The translations under genes were made by a program, and so were the position numbers. Of a stretch of DNA of 64,000 bases, positions 7,416 to 16,524 are shown in pieces (position 1 is the first letter of the stretch; each line of letters begins with the position of its first letter). This stretch comes from CSP1-5 sp964348275 (GTDB lineage Bacteria; Methylomirabilota; Methylomirabilia; Methylomirabilales; CSP1-5), in contig CAYGBT010000012.1 in the NCBI GenBank assembly GCA_964348275.1, positions 1-64,000 on the forward strand, in the 5' to 3' direction. The notes under the pieces are model-generated. The model worked only from the letters and a program-made list of their open reading frames with translations, searched no databases and was not told the DNA's origin.

Positions 7416-8216
7416 TCAGGCTGCGCTCCGCCGGGCAGTGCCTGCTGCTACGACAAACGCTATCACAGCGAACAACACCGTGATGACGAGGGAGAGGAGG
7501 AGCGGAGGGACCTCCCCGGCTCCAGCGGGGCTCCCCAGGTAGAGACACCGGCGCAAGGCCGCGACACCGTACGTCAACGGGTCCAGCGTCATGGCCCACC
7601 GGAGCCACCCTGGAACGCCTGAGGCGGGAAAGAAGGCGCCGGAAAGGAGCCAGATGGGAAACAGGATTAAATTCATGATCGCATGGAATCCCTGGGTCGA
7701 GTCCAGCCGCCACGCAATCACCAAGCCGAGACTCGTCAGGCCGAAGGCCATGAGAAACATTACGCAGACCGCCGCGAGCGCCGAGAGGATGCCGAGGGAA
7801 ATGCCGGCGGCCGGTGCAAGCAGGAGAAAGAGCACCCCCTGTACGAGCGCGAGGGAGGTACCGCCGAGCGCCTGCCCGAATACGATGCTCAGTCGCCCCA
7901 CAGGAGCCACAAGGACGGCCTGCAAGAATCCCTCGCGGCGATCCTCCACGATGGAGATGGTAGCAAAGATGGCGGTGAACAAGAGGATCAAGGTGATGAT
8001 CCCAGGATAGAAGTATTCAACAGAGCCGGTCTCTTGCGGCGTTCCAGGAGGTCGAAACGAAGCACTGAAACCTCCGCCGAGGAGGATCCAGAAGAGCAGA
8101 GGTTGGACGAACGCCCCCACCAGGCGACTCGGCTGGCGGCAAAACCGCACCATCTCCCTCCACCATAGGGTTATCACGGCAAGCGCAGATCCTCCCAGGC
8201 TCTGTTTACACATCAT
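7416..8216 (-). CDS. ABC-2 type exporter permease
   Basis: A 266-residue membrane protein with six hydrophobic segments and the ABC-2 signature region near its C-terminus (NLILFPIWLLSGAFFP). It pairs with the ATP-binding gene immediately upstream, whose last 11 bases it overlaps. The tandem ATGATG at 8216 follows GGGGCG. The open frame reaches back to 8435, but that part only shadows the ATPase gene. The pair resembles DrrA/DrrB or NodI/NodJ exporters, and the substrate is unknown. Confidence 0.85.
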   Translation of the reverse strand: MMCKQSLGGSALAVITLWWREMVRFCRQPSRLVGAFVQPLLFWILLGGGFSASFRPPGTPQETGSVEYFYPGIITLILLFTAIFATISIVEDRREGFLQAVLVAPVGRLSIVFGQALGGTSLALVQGVLFLLLAPAAGISLGILSALAAVCVMFLMAFGLTSLGLVIAWRLDSTQGFHAIMNLILFPIWLLSGAFFPASGVPGWLRWAMTLDPLTYGVAALRRCLYLGSPAGAGEVPPLLLSLVITVLFAVIAFVVAAGTARRSAA

Positions 8217-9159
8217 CGCCCCAGAGTCGGCGACCAGTGAGATGAATAAAAACGTCTCCAAGTGTCGGCCTTCCAAACGCCGCAGACCGCACCGCACCGG
8301 GAAAGGCTTCCACGACCTCCCGGATGAACTCATGCCCGGATGGGCGCTCCACACGCAAGGCTCCGTCAACCAAGACCGGCTGACATCCGAACCGCTCGCG
8401 CATCTGCTGTTGCAGCCCTCCAGGATCGTGGGCATCGATCACCACGACGTCACCCCCGACGATCCCCTTCAACGCCTCCGGTTCTCCCATCGTGACCATC
8501 CTCCCTTCGTGGAGGACTCCGACCCGGTCACACTGCTCGGCCTCGTCGATGAGGTGAGTCGTGAGCAGGATGGTGATGTTTTCCTGCCGACGCAATCGGT
8601 GAAGATACCTATTGAAGTCATGGCGGGCGCCCGGATCGAGACCCGTACTTGGCTCGTCCATGATCAAGAGCTCGGGCCGGTGTATCAAGACCTTGGCCAA
8701 CTCGGTTCGCCTGCGCAGCCCCCCAGAAAGCGTCTCCACGAGGTCGCGGGCACGATCCTCCAACCCTAGCGGCTCCATAATCTCCCGAGCGCGGCGCCGC
8801 AGGGACTGGCCCCACAGCCCGTAGAGATGTCCGTGGTGCAGGAGGTTCTCCATCACCGTCAGCTTCCGATCGAGGCTCGGGTCTTGAAACACCACCCCTA
8901 AATGCGGCCGGACCACATGGGCCTCGAGGGCGAGATCATGGCCAAACACTCGGACACGCCCACCCGTCGGCACAAAGAGGGTCGACAATATCTTGAACAG
9001 GGTGGTCTTCCCCCCGCCATTCGGGCCAAGAAAGCCGAAGATCTCTCCTCGGGGGACGGTAAAGCTGACGCCAGCGAGCGCTTCCCGGTCTCCGTACGCG
9101 TAGCGAAGCCCCTCGACTTCAACGGCAGCATGCTCCATTTCCTGTCCTTGTTCAGTCAT
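8206..9159 (-). CDS. ABC transporter ATP-binding protein (DrrA-like)
   Basis: The 317-residue ATPase has Walker A GPNGGGKT (about residues 46-53), a Q-loop, the signature LSGGLRRR (about 144-151), Walker B LLIMDEPSTGLDP and an H-loop TTHLIDEAEQ. A C-terminal extension of about 90 residues is typical of DrrA-type drug or lipid exporters. The glycine GGGK replaces the more usual GAGK or GSGK but keeps the phosphate loop. It overlaps both the DUF983 gene upstream (4 bp) and the permease downstream, so the three genes form one transcript. Confidence 0.9.
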   Translation of the reverse strand: MTEQGQEMEHAAVEVEGLRYAYGDREALAGVSFTVPRGEIFGFLGPNGGGKTTLFKILSTLFVPTGGRVRVFGHDLALEAHVVRPHLGVVFQDPSLDRKLTVMENLLHHGHLYGLWGQSLRRRAREIMEPLGLEDRARDLVETLSGGLRRRTELAKVLIHRPELLIMDEPSTGLDPGARHDFNRYLHRLRRQENITILLTTHLIDEAEQCDRVGVLHEGRMVTMGEPEALKGIVGGDVVVIDAHDPGGLQQQMRERFGCQPVLVDGALRVERPSGHEFIREVVEAFPGAVRSAAFGRPTLGDVFIHLTGRRLWGDDV

Positions 9160-9545
9160 CCGCGAGACTCTCTACCCCACTCACCACGAAGATCCTCGGG
9201 ATTGAGGATATAATCCAGGCTCAGCCACAGGCTCCGAGAGTACCGGAAGAAGAAGAGCGGAAACGAGACGGCGAAGGCGCCCCAGAGAACCAGCTGCTGT
9301 GGTAATGACATGATGATGAAATAATCGAGCGCAAAGTACCCGACGATAGCCACCAGAGCGGTCACCGCATAATTGATGTAGAGCGCGCCAACGAAGTACC
9401 CCTGCTCCCGCTCAAACCGGAGATTACACGAGAGGCACTCAGGATACATCGAGAACGGCCCCCGGAATACGGGTGCCGCACCACACCTCGGGCATCTCAA
9501 ACTGAGGCCCCTGCCGAGAATTTGTCGGATCCGTCGAAAATCCAT
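9156..9545 (-). CDS. DUF983 family zinc-ribbon membrane protein
   Basis: The 129-residue product starts with a four-Cys ribbon (CPRCG at about residues 18-22 and CLSC at about 37-40) followed by two or three hydrophobic helices and ending in a charged tail. This is the DUF983 layout, often encoded near haem-copper oxidase genes. That fits the cox operon about 560 bp away, though here it is co-transcribed with an ABC exporter. The start at 9545 has GAGGAAGG upstream. Confidence 0.8.
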   Translation of the reverse strand: MDFRRIRQILGRGLSLRCPRCGAAPVFRGPFSMYPECLSCNLRFEREQGYFVGALYINYAVTALVAIVGYFALDYFIIMSLPQQLVLWGAFAVSFPLFFFRYSRSLWLSLDYILNPEDLRGEWGRESRG

Positions 9546-9816
9546 TTATCATACCCTTCCTCAAGCACAAATGCTAACACACACCGGGCGGCGCCGGTAC
9601 TGCGGTATCCTGAGGCCCTCCTCCAACGACAGTCGTAAGCCTCACCATCGGAAAGGCCGCTAGCCATCAATTCTGTGTATGACTTCGGACACATAAAGTG
9701 ATGATCTATATCATGGAATATTCCATTCCAAAATATTAACGTGTGGATAGACGGTATAATCTGTGGACAGATCGATCTATGGATTGCTATCCCACTATCG
9801 CGAAAAGGAGGAGATG
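9546..9816 (+). promoter_or_regulatory. Divergent control region with palindrome and -10 element
   Basis: No gene is visible in these 271 bases. A perfect 12-bp palindrome TGGAATATTCCA occupies 9714-9725. A TATAAT lies at 9755-9760, 57 bp before the start at 9817, without a good -35. Two related stretches beginning GTGGATAGA and GTGGACAGA follow each other around it. The palindrome could be an operator for either flanking gene. Confidence 0.4.
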
Positions 9817-10089
9817 ATGGACACCCCATGGATTCTCATTGCTGCTATCCTGACCGTCGCAGCCCTCTACGTCCTGGTTCCTCTTGTTACTCATACCTTC
9901 TTTCGCTACCGGCCCCGGAGGCACCTGAGATGCCCCGAGACCGGGAATGAGGTGGAGGTGTGTGTTGATGCCTCCAGGGCTGCCTTCACCGCAGCGTTTG
10001 GTGAGCCCCTTTTGCGCGTCAAGGATTGCTCCCTCTGGCCGGAGCGGAAGGAATGCGACCAGGGCTGCCTCAGGCCTTCCGAGTCGTAG
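9817..10089 (+). CDS. Membrane-anchored Cys-rich small protein
   Basis: The 90-residue product has one N-terminal hydrophobic helix (about residues 6-24) and a soluble part with four cysteines, CPETG, a single CVDA-type Cys, a single KDC and CDQGC, which could bind metal or haem. AAAGGAGG sits upstream of ATGATG, and the second ATG (9817) has the better 5-nt spacing. I do not recognise the family. The gene stands alone, convergent with the cox operon end. Confidence 0.65.
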   Translation: MDTPWILIAAILTVAALYVLVPLVTHTFFRYRPRRHLRCPETGNEVEVCVDASRAAFTAAFGEPLLRVKDCSLWPERKECDQGCLRPSES

Positions 10090-10104
10090 TTCCTCCGTAA
10101 CATC

Positions 10105-10632
10105 TCAAGGTGCGGTGAGCTGGTACAGCATCACATAGACGATGACGCCGGTCACCGAGACGTATAGCCAGATCGGAAGGGTCCAGCGCGCAATCTTGAC
10201 GTGCCGGTCAAACTGTCCGTTGAGGCCACGATACAAAGTGGTCAGCGCCAGGGGGACGACGAGAGCGGCCAGCAAGATGTGCGAGACGAGGATGGCAAAG
10301 TAGACGGGTCGAATCCAGCCCTGTCCGGAAAAGGATACCGAGCCTACCTGGTAGTGGTGGATGAGATACGAGACCAGGAAGAGGCAGGAGACACCGAAGG
10401 CCGTCCCCATGCAGATCTTGTGGCCTCTCACCCGTTTCCGTCGGATGCAGAGGTACCCCACCGTGAGGAGAACGGCGCTCGCCCCGTTGAGGAAGGCGTT
10501 GACAGCGGGCAGGCCGGAGAGGGTGTAGTCCTCCTGGACCTGCGCTTGCCGTCCCAACAGAATGAACGTCACACCCAACAGGACAATCACAGAGAGAAAG
10601 CCGATACTCGGCAGGACCACTCGATCTTTCAT
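10105..10632 (-). CDS. DUF420 membrane protein of the oxidase cluster
   Basis: The product has 175 residues and five predicted hydrophobic segments. Conserved histidines (SYLIHHYQ and SHILLAALVV) match DUF420, a family almost always found with cytochrome oxidase assembly genes. Its role is not settled; a part in CuA or haem insertion or as an accessory subunit is usually assumed. It is the last gene of the cox operon here. The chosen ATG gives the usual family length; the frame runs 26 codons further upstream without similarity. Confidence 0.8.
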   Translation of the reverse strand: MKDRVVLPSIGFLSVIVLLGVTFILLGRQAQVQEDYTLSGLPAVNAFLNGASAVLLTVGYLCIRRKRVRGHKICMGTAFGVSCLFLVSYLIHHYQVGSVSFSGQGWIRPVYFAILVSHILLAALVVPLALTTLYRGLNGQFDRHVKIARWTLPIWLYVSVTGVIVYVMLYQLTAP

Positions 10633-10752
10633 GTGGTCATCCCCGTCGCACGTTCGCTGATCCAAAGCCGCGTCGAGAGCTCGATTTTTCGCGGACATCT
10701 CCCGACACACGCCGTGTACTCTGAATCAGGAGCAGGGGCATCCCGGTGGATG

Positions 10753-11073
10753 TCAATGGCCGGTTTCGGATTGCTGGAAAGTGGATGCCGTTTGGTGAGG
10801 GACTGCGGAGTGGTCGGGAACCAGCGCAAACACCAACAGGACGCAGAGAATTAACGGCGTCAGGGCAATAAGGCCCAGCGTCCGCGACTCGAACTTCAGG
10901 TGCATAAAGTACATCGCCACCAACGACGCCTTCGACAATGCGAGACCCACAAGGAGAATGGCGATCACCACCCTGGCCACCGGGGCGTAGATGACCGCGA
11001 CCTCGATTATCGTGAGCGCCAGGAGCCACCAGAAAATGGCGATGTAATTTGGCGTCTTGTGATCGGTAGCCAT
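10753..11073 (-). CDS. Cytochrome c oxidase subunit IV
   Basis: A 106-residue, three-helix protein of the prokaryotic COX4 type. The first helix is preceded by NYIAIFWWLL, the second follows with VVIAILLVGLALSKASLVAMYFMHL, here split by the family KASLVAMYFMHL motif, and a third helix leads to a polar tail. It stabilises the oxidase core in the inner membrane. It starts 19 bp after the subunit III gene, and GGTGGGG lies upstream of the ATG at 11073. Confidence 0.85.
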   Translation of the reverse strand: MATDHKTPNYIAIFWWLLALTIIEVAVIYAPVARVVIAILLVGLALSKASLVAMYFMHLKFESRTLGLIALTPLILCVLLVFALVPDHSAVPHQTASTFQQSETGH

Positions 11074-11091
11074 TGCGATCCCCACCCCCCT

Positions 11092-11709
11092 TTACAGCAA
11101 GTAGACAAAAGTAAAGACTAGGATCCACACCAGATCCACGAAGTGCCAGTACAAGGCAGCGATCTCGATGTCATTGGCAGTCTTGGGTTTCAACTGGCCG
11201 CGCAAGGCTTGGATGAGATAACAGGAAAGATATATCACCCCTCCTGTCACGTGTGCACCGTGAAACCCGGTGATGGCGAAAAAGGTCGTCCCGAATAGCG
11301 AGGCCCCCCACTTGTTGGCCGTGAATCCCAGCCCCCCATGGATCAGGTGCGTCCACTCGTACGCTTGCATGCCCAAAAACATTACCCCACCGAGAATGGT
11401 CAATGCAAGGAAGGTCTTGTACCCTGCCTGATTACCCTGTTGAATCGAGGCCAGCGCATACACCATGGTGACACTGCTGCAGATCAAGAGGAATGTCATC
11501 ACCGCTGTGAGCGTGATCCCGAGGACATCTGCAGGAAGAGGCCAGTCAACGCTTCCGTATCGGAGGACACCGTATCCGGCGAGCAGCGCCCCAAAGGACA
11601 TGGCGTCCCCGGCCAGGAAAATCCACATCCCCAATTTGCCCCAGCTTTCAGGAGTGAGGGGCGATTCCGTCGGTTCGTCAGACGGGTGCATCGCAGCGAC
11701 CTGACTCAC
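11092..11709 (-). CDS. Cytochrome c oxidase subunit III (second copy)
   Basis: The 205-residue protein has five to six membrane helices and the subunit III motifs: a WIFLAGDAM-like first helix, GMQAYEW, the ITGFHGAHV helix and the C-terminal YWHFVDLVWILVF. It is a paralogue of the gene at 12053-12757 and carries the better-conserved YWHFVD end, so it is the likelier classical subunit. Its start overlaps the stop of the small upstream gene by 4 bp. Confidence 0.9.
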   Translation of the reverse strand: MSQVAAMHPSDEPTESPLTPESWGKLGMWIFLAGDAMSFGALLAGYGVLRYGSVDWPLPADVLGITLTAVMTFLLICSSVTMVYALASIQQGNQAGYKTFLALTILGGVMFLGMQAYEWTHLIHGGLGFTANKWGASLFGTTFFAITGFHGAHVTGGVIYLSCYLIQALRGQLKPKTANDIEIAALYWHFVDLVWILVFTFVYLL

Positions 11710-12011
11710 TTTTCACTCTCCTTCTGCGTCCAGGTGAGCGGTGGACGAACACCTTTTTTCCCCTCGGTTCCGACCCCACGGCGGTATGTGTAGATCAACC
11801 ATCCACCAATGGCACCCACAACGACATACGGCATCGCCAGGAGGAACAGGATGCTCGAGTTGAAACCTGTGCCGGGATCAGTCCCAAGGGCGGAACCGCC
11901 ACAGACGGAACATGCCTGTGCGGTCCATGGACTGAGCATGACGATTGCCCCAATCCCTAACACAAGGACCGCCCATGGATTCATCACGAATCTGCGGGCT
12001 TTCAATGACAT
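11706..12011 (-). CDS. Small membrane protein with CSVCGG motif
   Basis: The 101-residue product has a basic N-terminus, a hydrophobic helix ending in QACSVCGGS, a second hydrophobic helix (about residues 60-82) and a charged tail. It lies between two subunit III genes and overlaps both, so it belongs to the oxidase operon. The paired Cys after the first helix could bind metal or be a lipobox-like site. The start is uncertain (12011 or 11984), as neither has a clear ribosome-binding site. Confidence 0.65.
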   Translation of the reverse strand: MSLKARRFVMNPWAVLVLGIGAIVMLSPWTAQACSVCGGSALGTDPGTGFNSSILFLLAMPYVVVGAIGGWLIYTYRRGVGTEGKKGVRPPLTWTQKESEK

Positions 12012-12052
12012 TCGAATCCGCGCTCGCGCAGCCAAGAGCCTCCGCTCCAGAT

Positions 12053-12757
12053 TTAGCTCAGATAGACCAGCGTAAAGAGGACAGGCCAGAGGCCCACTAC
12101 AAAGTACCAATACATCCCACAAAGCTCGACGCCGATCCGTCTTTTAGCCGAGTACCGGTCGGCCCCCGCTCCAGCCAGCACGACTAACAGCCAGAGCACT
12201 GCACCGAACACATGGGCCCCGTGTACTCCAATCAGCGTATAAAAGGTGGCACCGTACGTTCCGCTCGACCAGGTCAAACCAAAGTCTACCAGGCGAATCC
12301 ACTCGGAACCCTGCACCCCGAGGAAGACCATCCCCAAGAGCGCCGTCACCAGCAACCATCTCTTCAGCCCCTGGCGGTTTCCCCCGCGGATGGCGCGAGT
12401 CGCGCGCCACATCGTATACGCGCTAAAGAGCAGGATCGCGGTGTTGATACTGGTCACTCCCACCGGAAGATAGGGCTGACCAGGTGGTGGCCATGTCGCG
12501 CTCCCAAGGCGGAAGACCAGGAAGCCACCGATCAGGCCAGCGAAGAACATCGCCTCTGCCCCGAGGAACATCACCATCCCCAGGTGCGCGTTGCTGACGG
12601 GCGACGTGACGCGGTCGTGGTCACCGCCGCCGAAACGATCCCGAGGGAATTCCGGAGGCGGGCCCTCGTCAAAGTTCGGGGGAGCTTGCGACAGTTTCTC
12701 GCCCCGCCTGTTGACAACCACTGTCTCCACGCCCGCTGCCATGTTCACCGCTCTCAT
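12053..12757 (-). CDS. Cytochrome c oxidase subunit III (first copy)
   Basis: A 234-residue subunit III paralogue with an extra polar N-terminal tail of about 55 residues. The motifs include GMVMFLGAEAMFFAGL, GVQGSEW and the helix with IGVHGAHVFGAV. The C-terminus reads YWYFVVGLWPVLF rather than YWHFVD, so the usual His-Asp pair is changed. The next gene starts inside its 3-prime end. Two subunit III genes in one operon occur in some bacteria; why both are kept is unknown. Confidence 0.88.
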   Translation of the reverse strand: MRAVNMAAGVETVVVNRRGEKLSQAPPNFDEGPPPEFPRDRFGGGDHDRVTSPVSNAHLGMVMFLGAEAMFFAGLIGGFLVFRLGSATWPPPGQPYLPVGVTSINTAILLFSAYTMWRATRAIRGGNRQGLKRWLLVTALLGMVFLGVQGSEWIRLVDFGLTWSSGTYGATFYTLIGVHGAHVFGAVLWLLVVLAGAGADRYSAKRRIGVELCGMYWYFVVGLWPVLFTLVYLS

Positions 12758-12792
12758 CCTCTTCTCTTACCAGCCGATCGGGCTGCCCATGC

Positions 12793-13662
12793 CTAAAAGG
12801 GGACCTTATCCAGCGCCATCAGCGTGAGCAGTACCGGCAGGTACAGAAGGGACGCCAACAACAGACGTCGGGCCGCCGTCTCGGAACGGGAAATTGCAAG
12901 ACCAATCCCACATCCAAGGAACCCCATCCCGAGGACGAAGGCTCCGAAAAAATATACCGAGCCGGCCAGGCCGATGAGCGTCGGCAGCAGGCCCACGGCA
13001 AGCAGTGCCAAGCAGTTGCTCACAATCTGGCGTCCCGTGCTCGCCCCGTCCGGCTCGACCACCGGGAGGACACGGATCCCCGCCCGCGCATAATCGTCTC
13101 GATACAGCCGCGCAATGGCCAGGGAATGTGGGATCTGCCAGAGAAATAGGATGGCAAAAAGGACCCAGGCTTCCAGGCCTAGCTCGCCCCGAGCTGCCCC
13201 CCAACCAATGACCGGTGGCAGGGCACCCGGAACCGCCCCCACGACGCTGCAAAGAGACGTCTTCCGCTTGAACGGAGTGTAGAGAAAGAGATAGCTCCCC
13301 ACACTGATCGCGGTGATCGAGGCGCTCAGGTTGTTCACGAGCAGCGTCAGATACAGCAGCCCGCCGCCGGTGATCCCGACACCGAAAACGAGCGCTTTCA
13401 CGGGTTGGAGTCGCCCGTCGGGCAGTGGCCGAAGTCGCGTGCGCTCCATCCGTGCATCCAGATCCCGCTCTAAGTACTGATTCAACGCTAGCGTCCCACC
13501 CGCCGAGAGCCCTATGCCTAGAAGGGTATGGACCAATCGGATATAATCTGTCGTCCCCGACGAAGCCACGTAGAACCCGACGACCGTGGTGACCAAGACC
13601 ATCACCACGACCCGGGGCCTCGTCAATGCTAGAAAATCCGCTGCTTGTCTCTGTACCCGCAT
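12793..13662 (-). CDS. ctaB: Protohaem IX farnesyltransferase (haem O synthase)
   Basis: This enzyme adds a farnesyl group to haem B to make haem O, the precursor of haem A for the oxidase next door. The 289-residue membrane protein has the UbiA-family prenyltransferase motif NQYLERDLDARMERTRLRPL, here split by the family as N-x3-E-x2-D-x2-M-x-R-T, and a second DxxxD-like motif YRDDYARAG. About eight hydrophobic helices are present. The ATG at 13662 begins the natural N-terminus. It sits 31 bp downstream of ctaA. Confidence 0.93.
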   Translation of the reverse strand: MRVQRQAADFLALTRPRVVVMVLVTTVVGFYVASSGTTDYIRLVHTLLGIGLSAGGTLALNQYLERDLDARMERTRLRPLPDGRLQPVKALVFGVGITGGGLLYLTLLVNNLSASITAISVGSYLFLYTPFKRKTSLCSVVGAVPGALPPVIGWGAARGELGLEAWVLFAILFLWQIPHSLAIARLYRDDYARAGIRVLPVVEPDGASTGRQIVSNCLALLAVGLLPTLIGLAGSVYFFGAFVLGMGFLGCGIGLAISRSETAARRLLLASLLYLPVLLTLMALDKVPF

Positions 13663-13693
13663 CACTTCGATGTCCTTCGCTCCCCCTCGAGCC

Positions 13694-14671
13694 CTATGCA
13701 GGCGTCTCCCCCGATCTGCCTGCCGGATGGGGTGGGACGAATCCCCGCACACCTGCACGGCTCCGAGTCACCAACAGACGATAGACGCGCAGAGTTAAGA
13801 CAAGGCAGGTGGCCAGCATGAGCGCTCCGATGGCAACGTGCGTGGTGCTGAGCACCACCAGGCTCAGGGAGTCTGAAGTCCCTTCAAGAGTAGTAAGCTT
13901 GCCTAAGTAGGATCCGAGCCCCAGTCCGAGTTGCAGAACGAGCAATCCGCCCAGAAGAATGACGGGCTGTACGAGTCTTGGTTGATCTGCATGCCCCCTC
14001 ATGATCACAACTGCCAGAAAGAAGACTTGGATGCTTACCAGGACCGCGAACAAGAGATGTGCACCAAGCGCGAGGCCCGTGTGTCTCAACACTGCCCCAG
14101 CAATCAGCTGCACATAAATGACACCTGTCGTAAGGAGGGAAAGGGATCGTAATCGCCCGGCATCAGCCACCTGGATCGTCTCTGGGGCTTCGTTCCCTTC
14201 CCGCGATGTAAAGAACGCCAGGCTCACCGCCAGCGCGAAGAAGGCCTGCGCGAGGGCCGCATGGACGATGGCAAGTGTTTGTTCAAGGAAGACGACCCGG
14301 AGACCCCCGAGGATCCCTTGCACGATCACTACACCGAGGGCCATGATCCCGAGCCAGCGGAGCCATTCTCGCGGCTCTGAAACCCAAAGCCACAGCGCCA
14401 GCATCAACGTCAGGAGACCGACGCTCGCCCCGATCAGCCGATGACTGTGTTCGACCAAAATGCCCCCAACCATTTTCGACCAAGGAAAAAGGAACATGTT
14501 ATACCCAAATGTCGTCGGCCAATCGGGCACCGCAAGCCCTGCGCCCGTGCTGGTCACGAGGCCGCCGACCAGGATTAACACGAACGTTGCCCCAGCGGTC
14601 GATAGCGCAAACCGGTGAAGCCACATGTTCCCTCGGCGACGAATCGGGAAGGATTGATACCGTTCGGACAT
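13694..14671 (-). CDS. ctaA: Haem A synthase (COX15/CtaA family)
   Basis: This enzyme oxidises the C8 methyl of haem O to the formyl group of haem A. The 325-residue protein has eight hydrophobic helices in two four-helix halves. The paired His sites include EHSHRLIGA and VHAALAQAFF in the first half, with HTGLALGAHL and TTHVAIG in the second. It starts at the ATG at 14671, with AGGA upstream, 12 bp after the coxA stop. Together with ctaB it predicts an aa3-type oxidase. Confidence 0.93.
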   Translation of the reverse strand: MSERYQSFPIRRRGNMWLHRFALSTAGATFVLILVGGLVTSTGAGLAVPDWPTTFGYNMFLFPWSKMVGGILVEHSHRLIGASVGLLTLMLALWLWVSEPREWLRWLGIMALGVVIVQGILGGLRVVFLEQTLAIVHAALAQAFFALAVSLAFFTSREGNEAPETIQVADAGRLRSLSLLTTGVIYVQLIAGAVLRHTGLALGAHLLFAVLVSIQVFFLAVVIMRGHADQPRLVQPVILLGGLLVLQLGLGLGSYLGKLTTLEGTSDSLSLVVLSTTHVAIGALMLATCLVLTLRVYRLLVTRSRAGVRGFVPPHPAGRSGETPA

Positions 14672-14682
14672 GCGGTCTGTCC

Positions 14683-16437
14683 TCAATGCGTTGCCGGGGC
14701 GGGCACGGCACGGGGCGAATTCTGCGGCAGATAGTCCTCAGCCACCTCGGGCACGCTGTACTCGTACGGACCGTGGTACACGACCGGGAGCTTCTCTCCC
14801 CAGTTGCCGTGCGGCGGCGGCGAGGGTGCACTCCACTCCAGTGTATTCGCCTGCCACGGGTTCTTTTCTGCCTTTTCTCCGGCAAAAAGGCTCCAGAAGA
14901 AATTGATGAGGAACGGGATCTGGGACAGGGCAAGTATAAACGCGCTCACGCTAATAAAGACATTGATCGGTTGAAGCGGTTGTAGGAACTCATATTGCAT
15001 CGGGTTCCAGATCCGCCGCATGTGTCCGCCGACGCCGAGAAAGTGCATCGGGAAGAAGACACAATTGAAAGCAACAAACGTCAGGAAGAAGTGGATCTTC
15101 CCCAGCTTTTCGCTCATCATTCGGCCAAACATCTTGGGAAACCAGTAATAGACGGCCGCGAACAGGCCGAAGACGATGCCCGCCACAACGTAGTGGAAGT
15201 GTGCCACGATGTAGTACGTATCGTGGATGAAGATGTCGACCGGCGTCGAAGCCATAAAGATGCCGCTGAGTCCCCCGATTACAAAGATCGAGACGAACGC
15301 CAAGGCGTGGAGCATCGGCGTGGTGAACCGGATCGAGCCGCCCCACAGCGTCCCGAGCCAATTGAAGGTCTTGATGGCCGACGGCACCGCGATCACCATG
15401 GTCGAGGTCATGAAAGCCGTCCCCAATACCGGGTTCATTCCGCTCAAAAACATGTGATGACCCCAGACGATCCAGCTCAGAAAAGCGATGGCGCTCATGG
15501 AGAGGGCCATCGCACGATAGCCGAAGATCGGCTTGCGGGAAAAGGTCGAGAGGACGTCCGAGGTCACCCCCATCGCAGGAAGAACCAGAACGTAGACCTC
15601 CGGATGACCGAAGAACCAGAACAGGTGTTGCCACAACAAGGGCTCACCGCCGCCCTCGGTAAGGAAGAAGTGCGTCCCGGCCATGCGGTCGAACAAGAGC
15701 ATGGCGAGAGCCGAGGTAAATACCGGCAACGCCAGCAGGAGCAGGACCGCGGTGATGAAGAGTGACCAGATGACCAGTGGCAGGCGAAACCAGGTCATCC
15801 CCGGGGCTCGCATATTGACCACAGTGGTAATGTAGTTGATCGAGCCCATCAGTGAGGAGATGCCGAGGATAATCAGGCTGATGCACCAGAGGTTCTGCCC
15901 CCAGTTCACGCCAGTGTAGATCGGCTTGGCGGTCAGGGGTGCGTACGACGTCCAGCCCCCGGCCGCGTGTCCTCCGGGGACGAAGAACCCCGCCAGCATC
16001 ACCACACCGGCCACCGCGCCGACCCAGAAGGAGAGCATGTTGAGGACCGGGAAAGCCATGTCCCGGGCCCCGATCATGAGGGGGATCAAGAAGTTGCCAA
16101 AACAGCCGATCATGATCGGCATGACCGCAAAGAAGATCATGATCGTGGCGTGCATGGTGAAGAGGGAATTATAAGTCTCCGGCGGGACGATTCCCTCGAA
16201 TAGGAAGGGTTCCGGCACCCAACTGAGTCCCGGCACCGGTGTCTCGGGCCAGCCGAGCTGCCAGCGCATCAACATGGCGAGCAGGCCGCCCACCACCAAC
16301 ATGAAGAGGCCAAGGAAGAGGAACTGCCTCCCGATCATTTTGTGGTCGGTGGAGAAGATATACGTGCGCCAGAAGCCCAGCTCCTCGTGATGGGCATGTG
16401 CCGCATGCGTGGCACGAGCTGCTACCGGTTCAGCCAT
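14683..16437 (-). CDS. coxA: Cytochrome c oxidase subunit I (A-type haem-copper oxidase)
   Basis: This is the catalytic subunit that reduces O2 to water at a haem-CuB centre while pumping protons. The 584-residue, 12-helix protein shows the low-spin haem His region (TMHATIMIFF), the GHPEVYVLVLP segment with the cross-linked His-Tyr pair and the D-channel Glu, the WGHHMFLSG CuB histidines and VAHFHYVVAG with the remaining haem ligands. GHPE marks the A1 type. A C-terminal tail follows the last helix. GGGAAGG precedes the ATG. Confidence 0.97.
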   Translation of the reverse strand: MAEPVAARATHAAHAHHEELGFWRTYIFSTDHKMIGRQFLFLGLFMLVVGGLLAMLMRWQLGWPETPVPGLSWVPEPFLFEGIVPPETYNSLFTMHATIMIFFAVMPIMIGCFGNFLIPLMIGARDMAFPVLNMLSFWVGAVAGVVMLAGFFVPGGHAAGGWTSYAPLTAKPIYTGVNWGQNLWCISLIILGISSLMGSINYITTVVNMRAPGMTWFRLPLVIWSLFITAVLLLLALPVFTSALAMLLFDRMAGTHFFLTEGGGEPLLWQHLFWFFGHPEVYVLVLPAMGVTSDVLSTFSRKPIFGYRAMALSMSAIAFLSWIVWGHHMFLSGMNPVLGTAFMTSTMVIAVPSAIKTFNWLGTLWGGSIRFTTPMLHALAFVSIFVIGGLSGIFMASTPVDIFIHDTYYIVAHFHYVVAGIVFGLFAAVYYWFPKMFGRMMSEKLGKIHFFLTFVAFNCVFFPMHFLGVGGHMRRIWNPMQYEFLQPLQPINVFISVSAFILALSQIPFLINFFWSLFAGEKAEKNPWQANTLEWSAPSPPPHGNWGEKLPVVYHGPYEYSVPEVAEDYLPQNSPRAVPAPATH

Positions 16438-16524
16438 TATTCACCTTCCCTTTGACAGTTCCCTGACGGATCAGCTCAAGAAGACGAGACCAGACCCTTC
16501 AAAGCCGGGCCCACCAACGCCAGG

